This document shows, piece by piece, positions 1 through 15,617 of a stretch of 64,000 nucleotides of DNA. The translations under genes and the position numbers were made by a program. Each line of letters opens with the position of its first letter. The stretch's first letter is position 1. The DNA is taken from positions 1,257,214-1,321,213 of the forward strand of contig CM024170.1 in NCBI GenBank assembly GCA_013433145.1, given 5' to 3'. This DNA comes from Ascaris suum. Lineage: Eukaryota; Nematoda; Chromadorea; Rhabditida; Ascarididae. The notes under the pieces were generated by a model. That model was not told the DNA's origin, ran no database searches, and saw nothing but the letters and a program-made list of their open reading frames with translations.

Positions 1-117
1 GAAATTGCAAGAACTGCCACTACCCTACTTTCTTACCCCCATATATCCTCTCCATTAAATAAATCGCCAATAGAGGCGATGAATATTGTACTAACCACTT
101 ATATTCGAACGACTTAC

Positions 118-3003
<2,886 letters not shown>

Positions 3004-3677
3004 TTAATTGACCCGATCACCGATAGAAATACTCGTTGTTTTGTGCTCCAAGTGCATAATGTATGCAAAGTGACTAGCGTGTTTGAGTGCCTTCGGTCTC
3101 ATGTAACTGTGACGGATCGGTGTGGATCATTTCATAGGAGGTCACTAAGAACACGCTACTGTGAAGATACAGCGAGAGACACTAAGGAATAAGAGAGACA
3201 TTTACCTAACAAAACAACCGTTTTATTCTGGCAAATAAAGCGATGGCCTTTAGGAGACGAATTCGAGCCGCTTTTAAAATCCCTTCTGGGCTTCCGTAAT
3301 AACCACACCTATCTTTTCTTATGATAGCCTTCTTTATTGTTTTCAAATTTATTCCATCGTAATCATTTCAATTGTCGTTCACATTTGACAGTCGGCCAAA
3401 TTTCCCTTTACGATAACTTAATCACTACTTTTAATACTGATATAAAGTTAAATAATATGCCTATCAATAAAAAGTTGATTCTTTTGATGGTCGAAATTCA
3501 AAAAAATTATGGCTGATTTCAGTTCATTTACAAAAAATGACAATCATATCCTATGTTCTCTTAGTTCTTTTGGAGATATTCAACAAGAATTATGCCACTT
3601 CTATTTATACTATAAGTACACCATTGTTTATATCGTTTTATTAATAATCGAAATCGAAAATTTTCAATGAATTTCAG

Positions 3678-3863
3678 CTCATCGAAGAAAACGAATTGCT
3701 TTTAGAGCAAAGAATATTGTATCGACAAAGACGTCAACGGTATATCAATGAATTGTGTAAGCAACGATTGATTAGTGAGCAAATATTCAAAAATCACGCT
3801 GTTCACCTTTGCAAACATACGGATACACCTGAGCAGAACCAACACAAACCTGTCCGCTATTAA
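3678..3863 (+). CDS. Probable terminal exon of an unidentified small coiled-coil protein
   Basis: After a clean nematode-type acceptor (AATTTCAG, ending at 3677) the plus strand is open for 61 codons in phase 0 and stops at TAA 3861-3863. The peptide begins LIEENELLLEQRILYRQRRQR and continues with charged, heptad-like residues, then a histidine/glutamine-rich tail ending KPVRY, which suggests a basic coiled-coil protein. It is convergent with the centrin-like gene that ends at 4187. The upstream part of the gene would have to overlap the GFAT fragment on the opposite strand; 2519-2660 is the only candidate I see. No family is recognised. Confidence 0.4.
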   Translation, partial: LIEENELLLEQRILYRQRRQRYINELCKQRLISEQIFKNHAVHLCKHTDTPEQNQHKPVRY

Positions 3864-3959
3864 TTACGATCGGTGTTGCTGAATTTGTTCGTTCTTCTAT
3901 ACAGACAACTCTAGTTTCAATCAATGAACTCCCTTCTTCATCTATGAAACAATCAATTC

Positions 3960-3988
3960 TTCGTGTTTATTCTTTATTTGCTCTTATG
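3960..3988 (-). terminator. Candidate polyadenylation signals for the centrin-like gene
   Basis: Read on the minus strand, this stretch contains AATAAA-type hexamers in close succession (…CAAATAAAGAATAAAC…), about 200 bases downstream of the centrin stop codon at 4187. They are the nearest consensus poly(A) signals in that direction. Position and sequence are the only evidence. Confidence 0.35.
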
Positions 3989-4186
3989 CTTTATGCAAAA
4001 AATTTGCTATATGTAAATTTTCTAATTTTTCTGAATATAAAAATGAAGGTACTATAAGGTTGGAAGATGTGAAATTCATATGTTGTGCGTTTATTATCAG
4101 TGAATATGTATATATTCATAAAATGCTTCAAATGAGATCATTTGTATACAGTTAATTTATAAGAGATTGGAAGTTCGTCGAATATT

Positions 4187-6497
4187 TCAATAGAGACTCG
4201 TCTTCTTCATAATGGCGCAGAAATCGGCTTCTGATACGTGACCACTATGACATGAATCAGCCTCATTGATCATCTCCTGCAATATCCGATAAAGCTTCGA
4301 ATCAATAATACCGTTGCTTTAATTAATGAATTATAATACAGCAAAGGATTTATTTGGACGCCATAAAACCATAGAAGAAACATTTACGATTAAGCAGACA
4401 TCCAATATTTTGAAAAAAAACTACCAAGTATAATCTAGCCGAAGTTCGCTTTAGAGGTTAGGAAGTAAAACTTGCAAAAAAAAAATGGCCAGGATCACTC
4501 ATAACTACGAAAATGGGAAAAAGCGATCGGACAGTCAACATATGTCAAGCGGTTTCTAGTTGCAAATCGAAAACGACAATCATAAAATGCAGCCCCACTA
4601 AACACAGAACATTCGTAATTATTGAGATTTTTACCTCCTATGACATTGCAGCAATCGGATTATTTACATCCACTAAACGTTGTTTACAAACATGAAGTAA
4701 TTTGTTAATTGTTTGTCTCCAAAGGACTAAAGTTCATCGTGCCTTCGTATCGTTCATCATTCTCCCCCCCCCCCCTCCCGCCCTCCTCCCGAAAAAAGAG
4801 AATGACATTTGCAGTAACAATTAGAATAACAGTGATGGAATAAGGCAACTTTTTATTAACAAACTTATATAAAATAAAAATGAAGAGTTATATAATGTAA
4901 ATAAAGTCTAAAATGCTCAAATATTGCAGATGACTCAGACAAAGGTCTATAGCAGGTGAATAACACCTCAAAACATTTTAATTTGCATATTTCTATTACG
5001 CTAACGAGTTAATTAAGAGACTACACTTGAGTAATATAAGTGACTTACCAAAAGTTGTTCATCATCAACGGTTTCTGAGAGTTCATCGGCAACTTTACGC
5101 AAATCATCAACAGAGATGAAACCTTTTGAATCACTATCGAAGAGTTGGAATGCGGCACGCATCTCGCTAATGCCATCGCGTTGATCCATTTTGTCGGCCA
5201 ACAAATCAGCCAACTCATCAATGCCAACACAATCTAAACTCTGCTCCTCTTACTTCTATCAGTGAATTATTTCGTAACTATTAGTAGAGGATTTGTTGGA
5301 GAAATTCCTTGTTCTTTGTATATCAGAAAATAAACGGCAATTTTCATTTAGCTTTGTCTTTTTCCTGTAAACTGATCGTAATGGAAGCACTCGAGAACTC
5401 GTATTTCTCTCATATGATACCTTGAAGTCCTCTTTGCTTGAACAAATCCAACGTGTTATTCTACCATGTCACTGATCTGTTAAGGTCATGCTAAACATGT
5501 TCTGACGCTAAGAACCTCAAGTCTCAGGTGATCTTTCCTTTCTGGTCAAATATCGAGATTCTGCTTCTCCTAGCTATCCTCTCCCTTTCGCCAAACGATT
5601 CACCAACGAAGCACCAAAAATCGTATCCCTCGTTCACCTCTACTGTAGGCAACTGAAATAATAAATAAGATACTCGAACCTGGATGGGAATTTCTCAACA
5701 CTTTGTTCTCCATTATTTTTGCAGTCAAATTTCGGATCTCATCGCTACGAGGTTCGAAACCAAGAGCTCGCATCACCACCTATAAATATGCATTTTCGAG
5801 ATATTCTGCGAGACGATATCCCACTTTCTTGAAATGGTGGAGGATGAAATTAAAATTCGTGTCAGGCGACTCTTAGTCACAGATTTTAATCGATGAAATC
5901 ATTTTCATTTACCGTTACTAATGAGCAGTTAAGTGCTGCATGGGAGGTGGATGAATTCTTGCAACATCATCGCTTGAAGCCGCAAAAATAAGACAGGAGG
6001 AGGTATGGGAAGGGTTTCGAAACCAATTTTCTTTGCTCAGAACAAACTGAGAATAGCAGATTGAGTTATTTTCATTGAAAAGTATATTCGTCCCAATTAG
6101 CGACAATCTTGCGGCCATTGATCGAAATTATATATTAATTTTACTTAAAAAAGAATTGAATTCAAAACTTCATCCTAATTTCTATGCAATAAAAAGCGAT
6201 CATAGAAAATAAAATACTAGTTAAATGGGATGAACGAGTAGTGGCAACTAGAAATATACTCGATGAATATACCGACTATTTATTACTCAAACTTTATTTG
6301 ATTACAATAGGAAATGATTCTTAAATGAAGATTTCCTTTCTTTGAGAAAAACCTTTACTCACCTTTAGATTCCTGACCGGTATATATCCGGAACTATTGA
6401 AATCACATAAAGCAAAAGCCTCTTCGAGTTGTTGTCTCGAGAATTTATTCAACGTATTTTTAGAGATTGTTGCTGCGAGTGGATTCCTTCGTGCCAT
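4187..6497 (-). CDS. Centrin-like EF-hand protein (caltractin family)
   Basis: Centrins are calmodulin-superfamily proteins of centrioles and nuclear pores. Four exons join in phase: 6363-6497 (ATG at 6497), 5680-5779, 5049-5233 and 4187-4276, giving 169 residues against about 170 for human centrin-2. Family hallmarks are LEEAFALCDF, VVMRALGFEPRSDEI, EMRAAFQLFDSDSKG and the C-terminus MKKTSLY, the same seven residues that end human centrins. The calcium sites look degenerate. Loop 1 (DFNSSGYIPVRN) has Asn at position 12, loop 2 is barely recognisable, loop 3 (DSDSKGFISVDD) is best preserved, and loop 4 (DSCHSGHVSEAD) has lost acidic ligands. A spliced-leader-type acceptor precedes the start (TTCGATAG ending at 6503, or TTTTTTCAG near 6533). 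The protein is probably a diverged nematode centrin-like paralogue, with reduced calcium binding inferred. Confidence 0.87.
4763..4790 (-). repeat. Mono-C tract with C-rich tail (G-rich on the transcribed gene's sense strand)
   Basis: A run of about 12 C followed by CCCG/CCC/CCC blocks lies inside the third intron of the centrin-like gene. On the minus (sense) strand it is a G-quadruplex-compatible sequence with four or more G-runs. Confidence 0.85.
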
Positions 6498-7545
6498 ATT
6501 CCCTATCGAATAATTATTCACCCAATTGAAGTCTGAAAAATATATATAAATTTTTCGTATATTTCTGAAATTTTTAATTTTATTTTCTTCCAATTCTCTG
6601 TCTTTTTCAAAACAAAGAAAAAAAAAATCGCTCTTCGCAAACGGATTGATATGGACTGCGATAGAGAGTGGCGAATTTTTAAATGGCTCCAATGATAGAG
6701 TCTATGTGAAGTTTCATTATTCAATTTTCTGCATCTATATATTTTAAAATTCAGACTCATAAACCCACTCAACAGATCGGTCGCTTTTACTCGCCTTCAG
6801 TCGAAAACACTGATCACCGTCTAAGAGGTGTGTACTTCTATAGGTGATGGCAGTAAATTGTACAGGTAACTTATTCTATATACTGTATGCATGGTTACTG
6901 TAGGTGTAGGAGGTGAAGTGGATTAAGAGCTCAACCAAGACTGCTGAAAGGATAACGTCGATTTTTTATTGCAACAGATTTCTAACTTTGCATGTTTGTT
7001 TCATGTAACATAATCCACGAAGAAGTGATCTCTCTCGAAAGCAACATTCTGCTTTGATTTACGAAATATTGTCGAACGCTACGGGCATTTGCGCCCTTTT
7101 TACCCAATTGTTTGTTCTTTTTGTGTTTAATATGCTTGTTCATTTGCATATCAGATGGTTCTAGCTTAGAAAGTACTGCAACTATGCCTATGAGACTTTT
7201 TATATATAATGTATATCGATGATGACCACTAACGCTCACGTCGATCTACGGGCAACGATTTACAAATTTGTTACCGGCTTGGGGCTGATGCACTGATGAA
7301 GGCAATTTGACAACTGGTAGGGGTGGTGACAAGTGGAACGCAATTTGACAAACGTTGAGCGGCTTCTTTATAGGATTCAACTATCATTCCTTAGCGATCG
7401 TCCACTCAGATAATCAAAAGAAGCAGAATGTTTCACTCTACGATATACGCATACCATCCGAGAAATTTTAAATAGTGCACATAGCAACAGAAATGAGAAG
7501 AAAAACAAAGAAAATAGTACAGAACTGCGTCGTCGTTAAGGGCCT

Positions 7546-7568
7546 CCCCCCCCCCCCCCCCCCCCCCC
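7546..7568. repeat. Mono-C tract, 23 bases
   Basis: An uninterrupted run of 23 C (then ACCCC) in the spacer upstream of the centrin-like gene. It is the longest homopolymer of this type in the window. In C. elegans such tracts need the DOG-1 helicase for stable replication (established knowledge); whether this species behaves the same way is inference. Confidence 0.95.
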
Positions 7569-7879
7569 ACCCCTCTTCAAGCAAAGATAACCTAGCGGCA
7601 GCTATGCCCAAGAGCCGAGAAAATTATTCAAGAATATGCAATGCGTGAATTTCTAGGAATACTGACACTGAAAGATCGACGAGCGATTTTTCAAGTCGTA
7701 TTCGACCAAACGAAATGCAAAAAAAAAAATGGAAGCATTGTAGATAAACTGCCGATAAACGGTTGTATTCGTGACTAAACTGATCGATGAATAAGAAGGG
7801 CGTATTCGGATGTCTGGTATGGAGTGTGGACGTGAAGCGGGAGTGTCATGAAGGCAGACATAGAGTTGCAGCCGATAGG

Positions 7880-7903
7880 GCACACACACGCACACACACA
7901 TAC
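7880..7903. repeat. (CA)n microsatellite, interrupted
   Basis: Alternating CA dinucleotides with one CG interruption, visible directly in the sequence. The short ORF that reads Cys-Val repeats on the other strand is a by-product of it. Confidence 0.9.
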
Positions 7904-9404
7904 AACGCGAGTGGGTTTATTCGATTGAGAAGCATAGACGCATAGACACATAGCCTCATGCTCCCATGCTCAACTTGCAAGGAAACGAGTGCATTGCCGA
8001 CTTAGGATGCACATAAGGGCTGAAGCATCCACGTTTTTCGTGGATAGAATTGATTATGTGATCGAAGTGAAAATCCAGTGTCGCATTTCTCTAATTAAAA
8101 CGATAAGGGAATGTTGTTTTATAGTTGAGAGAGCTTCGGAGTGAGCAGCTTTGAGCGTGTTTTTTCTTCAAGGCTTCAGTCTTCAGAGTATTTTTAGGCT
8201 TCAGGTTCAGCTCAAGGAGCTTCCATAACCGAACATATTTTTCAACGACATTGCAGAATAAAGGATTTTATCACCGTCTTCTACTTCACAGGGAATACTG
8301 AAAATTTCTTTCTACTTGTAAATTACTTTCACTTTTATTGACAAAATTTGTGCATGATGGCAATGTCGCGTCTGTGGGTGTTTATATCTGTCCGTCTGAA
8401 CAGGAGTTCCACTTCAACGACAATTGAAGCTATAGCTACAAGGTTCTTTTAAGGGGCACGAATGCTTCACTTCAACTGCTTTCTTATTTGCTGGCTAAAT
8501 GCACGGGATATAAAAGCGTGTATCGTGTCACATGCTTCTTTTGTTATAAATCGCTAGAACTCTTCGTGAATGATAGGAGAGCCAGATCAGAGACGAAGCA
8601 AGTGTGGTTTCATCTGGCACACATCAACAGCGATACGAAATTCAAATAGTGCAACTCGAATCGCCACCTTGGCAATAACGTTCAATAAATGCTTAATGCT
8701 CACTTATAATCCGCAGCGTGTTCTCAAATATTTCAGTATTTGTCAACTATCAATTGAAATACTTTTAACTTAGTAACTGACCTCATCCTTCTGGATTTAT
8801 TACTTTCTTAGCTAGCAGTCACAATTCCACGAATTCCACTTTCGCAATACTAAGAGTAAGCCATGCACTCGGGCAGTAATTGCTGGGTAAAGAAAACATA
8901 AGAAAGCCCTCGTCAATGAGCGTAGATGGGCCGTTACTTTCGCGAAGATGCAACCATTTGCCGTTTAGATGATCGTTGTGTGAACAGACTTTACGATTTT
9001 ATCTCAAAATTTAATAACTCCTTTAACATTAAAGAATACTGAGGTTTCAATAAATTTTTACCACTCCTATTAAACAGCATACGAGGCGCAGTTTTGCCAT
9101 AAATGTTAGAATACATCCGTAGCCAATAATCTGTGGGTTGGGGGATGGGGAAGAGGAGAGAGGAATTCAATACTAACACAGATCAAACAACATAGTAGAG
9201 AAGAACACGATGTTTAACATGAAACGGTTCTAATTTTACCTATTCCTCAGTACAACAAACAAAAATTACCTGTAATTCATAATCGACAACGCCACGTGGA
9301 ATTCGAACCCGACCCTTCTCCTCCACATGAACTATTAAAGAAGAATTTTGCGCATTTTCAGCGAACGCACAAAAAATAAAGCCGATAAAAGCAATGAATG
9401 GAGA

Positions 9405-12400
9405 CTACGTCAATGCTCCAGCCGATGAAATCCAATAGAATGTTGTGGGGCACTGAAGAGTCGCAACAAACGGAAACATTGAGGGATGCACGATGCAACG
9501 GCCGTCCTCGAATCTGAATGCGTCATCTGAGAAAGTAAACGTTTCGTCCACCTTCAAACCATTCGCTTCTGAAATAAAGTAGTGGCATCACGCCCGAAAG
9601 GTTTTAGTTTCTGTAGTCACTTCCGCATGTGAGGTTACGCTTTACGTCTAGGAATTTTCCTTGCTTTGAAACTTTTTTTGTATATCACTGTGAAATAAAA
9701 TACAGCAGCGGGAGCTCTTGATTCACCACAGCAGACCCCCATCGAAGTGAGAGATCAATCACCTGCTCATCTGTGTAATTTTCTCGGTGTTATAGTAATT
9801 CCAGAAAACTGGCCATAAAACACATTGGTTTAACAGTAATAAAGACAGCAATTTTGTTCTGCTGGCAAAGAAATACCCTATGAAATGTCAGAAAACATCT
9901 CCCAAGGCCAACCGCGGTTCAGTGTCTCAACAGTGCATAATTTTTCCATCGGAAAATACCGCAGAATCACCACCAATTAACGTAAAGAAAAGTTCCCAGC
10001 CTGGGACGAAATCTCCAATCAGCGAAGATCTCGATAGACAACGAAGTTAGTGCTTCGTCCTGCAATGGCCTAGGATTCGAGGACAACTTTATTAGCAATT
10101 ATAGGCGGATAATGACGAAGTGACAAAAAGGATGGCTTATATAGCGATACGACGGATCATCACCACCATATATCCAACAGTTAGGTTTCAATGACTATAG
10201 TGGATCGAATTAATGGATGACACTGAATTTCACGGGATTCCAATCTAATAAAACGCAAAATCAGAAAAATTCGATCACCTATAGCCGAAAGAAATGCACG
10301 CATTGTATCTTCGTTCCGCACAGTACCCGCAACAAGGCACCTAACATCGCCACGTCCACCAGCTTCGATCAGATCGGCGATCATATGCGCCAATGATGGC
10401 AGCACCTCATTGTCATAGACAACATCTATAGACAACATCGCCTTATTAACATGCAGGAATATTCGTCGTTCAAAATGCCCTCAATAAGACCTCCCTATCA
10501 TCCCCCTTTTCGATGGTCAATCTCAGCCAAATGCTTCCAGCCGAAAAAAAACCCCTCCGAACATATTTACTGCTTGATGATTTTTGAACAGAGCAGAAAA
10601 CCCAACTTGTGGATTATTCACTCACCAATATATTTGAGCATTTCTCTGTGCCTAACCAATTAAAACTGACGAACTTTAACCTTTGTGCACTAAGAAAATA
10701 TCACTCGAAAGTGCGAAAACCAGCAACGTTAAGACTATCGTTTGAAAGAGCGAGCATGAAAACAAATGCCAAATGGATAACTGATAAGAATATGACTTAA
10801 TAAGTGAGAGTAAAATTAAGAAATGAAAAGTTTGCCAACCGGATGCAATAATAAGGTTCGGCCTGATGTATAGATCACTTGCTTTACTTGCCATCCAATC
10901 GAAATAGTTCACTTTTATATTTCTTTGTTGCCTCACCTCCTACAAACAAATTGCGCATTTAACATTCCTGCCATCGAATTTCTAACAATGGAAGAAAAAG
11001 AAACTGATTCATTATCACTTCGCTCAGAAACAGCAAAACATTTGCAACGAACGAGCAATTTTTGCTATTATTAAATGTGGAAAGATTCAACAACATATCG
11101 TCGTGCAATAAATAAACGGTGCGTGGACAATAAGAAATAAAACCGTCAAATATATAATTTATATAATCGGAAATGTCGAAATTCGAGCATTTTAATTCAT
11201 ATCCTCTTCGAGTAATTCCCTTGAATTTCCAAATTTTATGGTGCTTACTTGATGCATCGGAAATTTCTCGATCGTTTCCAAGAAAAGTTAATGATATTCG
11301 AAGTGTTTTTCTTCATTAAAATGAGATAATTTGAATAAATGTGGATTGTCAAATATAGGAAATATATGTACCGCACTTTTCAAGCAGATTATAAATAATA
11401 AAACAGACATCCCTCATGATATCTTGCTTCACATCCTTTCAACATCCTAAGAAACTAGGCAATACCCCAAAGACACATTATATACGTTAATTTTAAGAAG
11501 TTACATCATATTCAACACAAAGATTGAACAAAGTTAATTAACCTGCGAGAAATTGTTGCAAAGATTTTCTTCGATGAGTCCAAGAACATGTTTATTACAG
11601 TCAGTGAGTGTAACGCTGTTGGTTAGACCGGAAGCAGCCAAGGTAATGCCACACAGTCCGCAGCCAGCACCCAACTCCAGAACATTGCGTCCTTGCACGA
11701 AACTCGCACCAACGCCGAGCAGATAGTGTGTCAAGTCGCATGATGCCTAGAAAACAGCGTCGTAACCTGAGCAAATAAAGTGTAATACAGATAGGTGCAT
11801 ATTTCTCATCACCCTCCTCACTCTCCAATTCTCCCCCCCCCCCCCCCCCTTTCCAGTTTTTTTTTCTCGAGTGGTATTTTCTTAGCATACAAAGGTTAAA
11901 GTTCGCTGATTTAATTGGTTGTGCAAAAGTTTAAATATATTGGTGAGTGAATAATCAACAAGTTGGAATTTATGCTTTGACCAAAAAATCTTCGAGTACT
12001 AAATATGTTCGGAGAGTTCTTTCGGCTGGAAGCATTCGGCTGAGAATGACCATCGAAAGGGCGAATAATTGGAGAGATCTGTGAAGTGAGGGAGCAACGA
12101 AACGTCGTTTCAATTTACGTATGACGTTTCGTCATAATATATAAGCGTCACTTCAAGTTTGACAGGGGGAACTTCAGCATTCGCTATGAAACTAAAGGTT
12201 TCACAATTCAAGACAAACACTGCACCTAAAACGATTTCAATTCCCAATATTTCCGATGAGCCGCAGTGAAGAACTCCACCAGACACAGACAGACACAAGC
12301 ATTCAGACTGGCCGACACTACAACGACTCTAGAACTTCCATACAAAAACGTATAGTAAGGGAGGGTAATCACGTCGATAAAAACAACCAGGGAATACAGC

Positions 12401-14632
12401 GAAGAAGAACTGCTGGTCAAAATGTTGTGTTTAAATTACCCGAGACAGCAAAAAAGACCGAGGACAAATCCTTCACGAGATTGCGAACAGTTCAATATAA
12501 GGCTAAATGACACAGGCTAAAGATACTGAGGTTCCTCCCATTTTACAATGAATGACAATGTGGAGGACATCGTTACTTATGATTGTCTTAGAAGGTAATC
12601 AAAATTACTCCATTTATAGGATAGATCGAAAAGATAAGTGTAAAATGACCACAACTTCTTGTTCTCGAGAAGAAGTTGAGACGCCAAAGAAATAAGCAGT
12701 TCGGGTAGAGCTTTCAAAAATCTTTCGACAACGGAGCACTGGGGAGGGATTACCGAACGATACAGCCAGCGCCACCGCCAAGTCTAGATCCTCACAGTGG
12801 GCATTATCTAAATTCGTTCTAAAATCCAATCCAAAATATTACTGGCAGAGAAAATCAATTTTTCTTCAAACAACTCTCTTGCAAAAACTGTTTAAACTTG
12901 CAAAAATAATCGCGAAAAAAAGGCGATCGCAAGATAAAGATAAAAATCGAAAAAAAGAATTTGAATGAAATGAGATTTACCTTCCAACAAGAAAGTCCAG
13001 TGGTACCTAAAGACAGCTGCTCGTTTCTCTCTTTCAGAACAATAAAGCGTCGACCCGATCCACTCAAATAGATACGATGACCATATTCAGCAGAGGTGCT
13101 CATCGACCTCGCAATCGCTTCATACAAACCATCACAAAGCTCCACCTTATCAGTAGACTCCAACTGAATATATCAAATGTAACAAACAACTATGGCAAAT
13201 TTCCAAAGATATGCTGCTATACGACTGAAGGCTGTCCATGCTTGCCTAAACGTGCTGACCATTTTATCCAGTGAAATGAACAATCTTCTTGCATTTGTAC
13301 AATGATGTTGCCAAAAGTAGTTTCCTCCCACAAAAACAAACCCTTAAATGACGCTGTAAATTCTCACCGAAAGCTTGAGACGATTTCAACGAGGTGATAG
13401 ATTTTCAACAGAACCACTAAGCATTTTAAGTGGCATCTTGGCATTTGAAAGCCTTAAATGTCTTAAGCCCAAGGGAAGTGGCAACTGCATCTCAGAGCAA
13501 TTTAATCGGCTCATAAAAAGGTTTTGGTTTATTTATGTTATCTTGTTTCACTGAATATGACCGGAAATATAATGGGCCCTCTTCCGCTCAACGAAAGCAA
13601 CTTCAATAACACCGCTACTACAGAATCCTCTTCATTCCCGAAACGTATAACACGAACATGCAGTACTCTTTATTTACTACCTGCAGATTAGGCAACCTTC
13701 AAGCTGAATACACAATAGTTACAACACTTATGCAACGTGCATCGCCCATTTGCACCAATTATAAAAGGTTTATAATGCATCTATACCTATTATACAACGT
13801 ATAACCTCTGCCTTTACCAGTTATACAACGTGAAGCTCTCCAAATCGACCAGAACAGCACCGTACATCCCCCACTTACTTGAATAACAGCACCTAATCCG
13901 TCCATTTCTACCAAACAGATTGCACACACCTCACCTCTAGGCTAATTGTACAATCCACATCCTCCAGTAGCACCAAATGCGTAACACACATCCACCACCT
14001 TTATAGCGTATACCTGTATCCGCACAAGGTAATGCAAAGTGATTACCGAACAGGTGAGAAACGAAAAAAAGATAAGCCAATAATATTTGAAGGAGCTATA
14101 AATGGATATCTGCCAAAATTACCTTAGAAATTAAGTATTTAAGTATATTCGAGTGCGAGCCACGTTTCTCAGGAAATCGAATCCAAATATCGGCCGCAAA
14201 AACGCTATTGATGAGGCATTCACTATTGGTCTCGTTCTCAAAATAGGCTATAATTTCATCCAGAAAATCATTCGATATAGGAATACACGCAAAATATTGA
14301 CGTACAAAATTATTAACGACCTGAAATATTTCTATTTTTAAATATTTATAAATAATGCACATTGTTGAGGAAATATTACGACAATATATGAATACAATTG
14401 AATAGGGTAATTTGTTTTGGATTGAATAAAAGCGATTAATAAATGGTAAAAAGAATCGCAGTGAAAATTGAATTTGATGCCAAGAAAAGTGCACAAATAT
14501 GAGTGAATATGGTGAAATAACAGCAGGAAAAGATGGAAGGAAATGTTCGAGGATGCACCTAAAACAAAGGACACCAAAAGTGACATCTTTACGCACTATA
14601 CGTACCGCAATGAATCGCAATTCTTCGTGCAT
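9405..14632 (-). CDS. EEF2KMT: eEF2-lysine N-methyltransferase (FAM86/EEF2KMT family)
   Basis: This is a SAM-dependent methyltransferase of the seven-beta-strand class; the human member trimethylates a lysine of elongation factor 2. Seven exons join with matching phases: 14606-14632, 14123-14320, 12981-13163, 11543-11746, 10840-10939, 10279-10425 and 9405-9568 (TAG at 9405-9407), giving 340 residues against 330 in human FAM86A. The N-terminal FAM86 region is residues 1-120 (NNFVRQYFACIP). GTTGLSCWKASCDLTHYLLG precedes motif I (VLELGAGCG, about 158-166). The SAM-binding acidic residue is in VTLTDCN (Asp about 185). YFDWM and LIIASDVVYD correspond to human QLDW and VIAADVLY, and VAGTVRNEDT to VAFTVRNPET. 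The 27-base first exon is the least certain part. Intron 4 carries a C17 tract. All catalytic landmarks are intact, so the gene looks functional. Confidence 0.93.
11833..11849. repeat. Mono-C tract, 17 bases, in an EEF2KMT intron
   Basis: A run of 17 C just outside the exon at 11543-11746, so 17 G on the sense strand of EEF2KMT. It falls in the intron between 11747 and 12980. Confidence 0.95.
13700..14010. repeat. A/C-rich low-complexity intron segment with recurring ACAAC and TTATACAACGT
   Basis: Inside the second intron of EEF2KMT (13164-14122) a stretch is markedly rich in A and C. It repeats short words such as TTATACAACGT (near 13790 and 13820) and GTACA/ACAACA. No coding potential was recognised. 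It may be a degenerate tandem repeat or an old transposon fragment. Confidence 0.4.
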
Positions 14633-15460
14633 GCGTGGATTTTATTCTCAACAAACATTCCATACTTTTAGGCATTCGATGATGCTTATAACAATATTGC
14701 AGGTAACCGTTCCCTTTCTCTTGTTCCCCTCAACCAGATACGAATAATTCAAAAGATTGCTTAAATAACGAATAATGCATCATTTTAGCGGATTACCTAG
14801 AGCTAAAAGTCCAGGATCTGGGAAGAAGGGACGTGACCGAATGCTTTTGCTAGTTTAGACCTCGATGAAATTGCATTCGCGCGATGCAAAAGCTCAAAAC
14901 CCAACCGCGGACGCCAATGTTGATCGCTAGCCGACCATAAGTGGTGAGTGACCAAATGCCCGATCCCCAAATCTGCTCACTTCAAAATTTAATCTGAATT
15001 GCACTCAATTTCCAGTGATTTTCATATTTCATAAAAACTGACCAATATTTTCATGTAAGCGGAAAGGCACTCAATTTAATTATAAACCCTGAAATTGTTG
15101 CCACCACTAGGGTTGGAATATTTCAGCCTAGCTAGGCTAGAAAGAGAATAGCATGCCGGTGTGAAAATGAGAGGTGATTCATCGAACACATTGATCAAAT
15201 AGGGTAATTCATTGGAATTTTGGTTTCGGTAATTGTCTTCTGCGATACTGTCCTCTCTTGATTTTGACATCTGCAACACCAATACTATTATGTATCACAC
15301 AAATATTGATCAAATTATGATTGGAAAATCTTCATTAAAAATCACTTCTCTGATATTTTTGCGAGTTGAGTTCCTTATGGTTTCGAGAAATTTTATATTC
15401 CTGGAAATGGTCCCCACTGAAATTTCGTAAATACAGGCTTGTTTGCCTTAAAGGTAGCAG

Positions 15461-15471
15461 GGGGGGGGGGG
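15461..15471. repeat. Mono-G tract between LYRM1 and EEF2KMT
   Basis: A run of about 11 G in the 1-kb spacer downstream of the LYRM1-like gene. Unlike most tracts in this window it is C-rich on the sense strand of its neighbours. Confidence 0.85.
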
Positions 15472-15617
15472 TAAGAAAGAGATAAAAGGAGGGTGCACCG
15501 CCCCATTTTATTACACCCAGCTGCCACCTAAAATGCACCTAGTTCGATGCCATTCGCTCATTATCTATCTCTTCACAGCAGTCAATCAAACAGCATCAAA
15601 CCTTAGATCCTTTGTCA

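Larger units (their letters stand above)
6498..9404. other. Spacer between the centrin-like gene and EEF2KMT: no gene recognised
   Basis: This 2.9-kb stretch holds only short ORFs of up to 85 codons with no family resemblance or paired splice sites that I could support. It contains the promoter side of the centrin-like gene (6.5-7 kb), a C23 tract at 7546-7568, a CA microsatellite near 7880-7901 and AT-rich sequence. The 3' end of EEF2KMT mRNA should lie just below 9405. Confidence 0.6.

Noticed and set aside
9050..9180. Short minus-strand ORF just beyond EEF2KMT as an extra exon
   Set aside because: The EEF2KMT frame already stops at 9405 and its length matches the family.
14096..14632. 178-codon minus-strand ORF as a separate gene
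   Set aside because: It is EEF2KMT exons 1 and 2 (14606-14632, 14123-14320) read through an intron; the intron part is Phe/Leu/His-rich noise.
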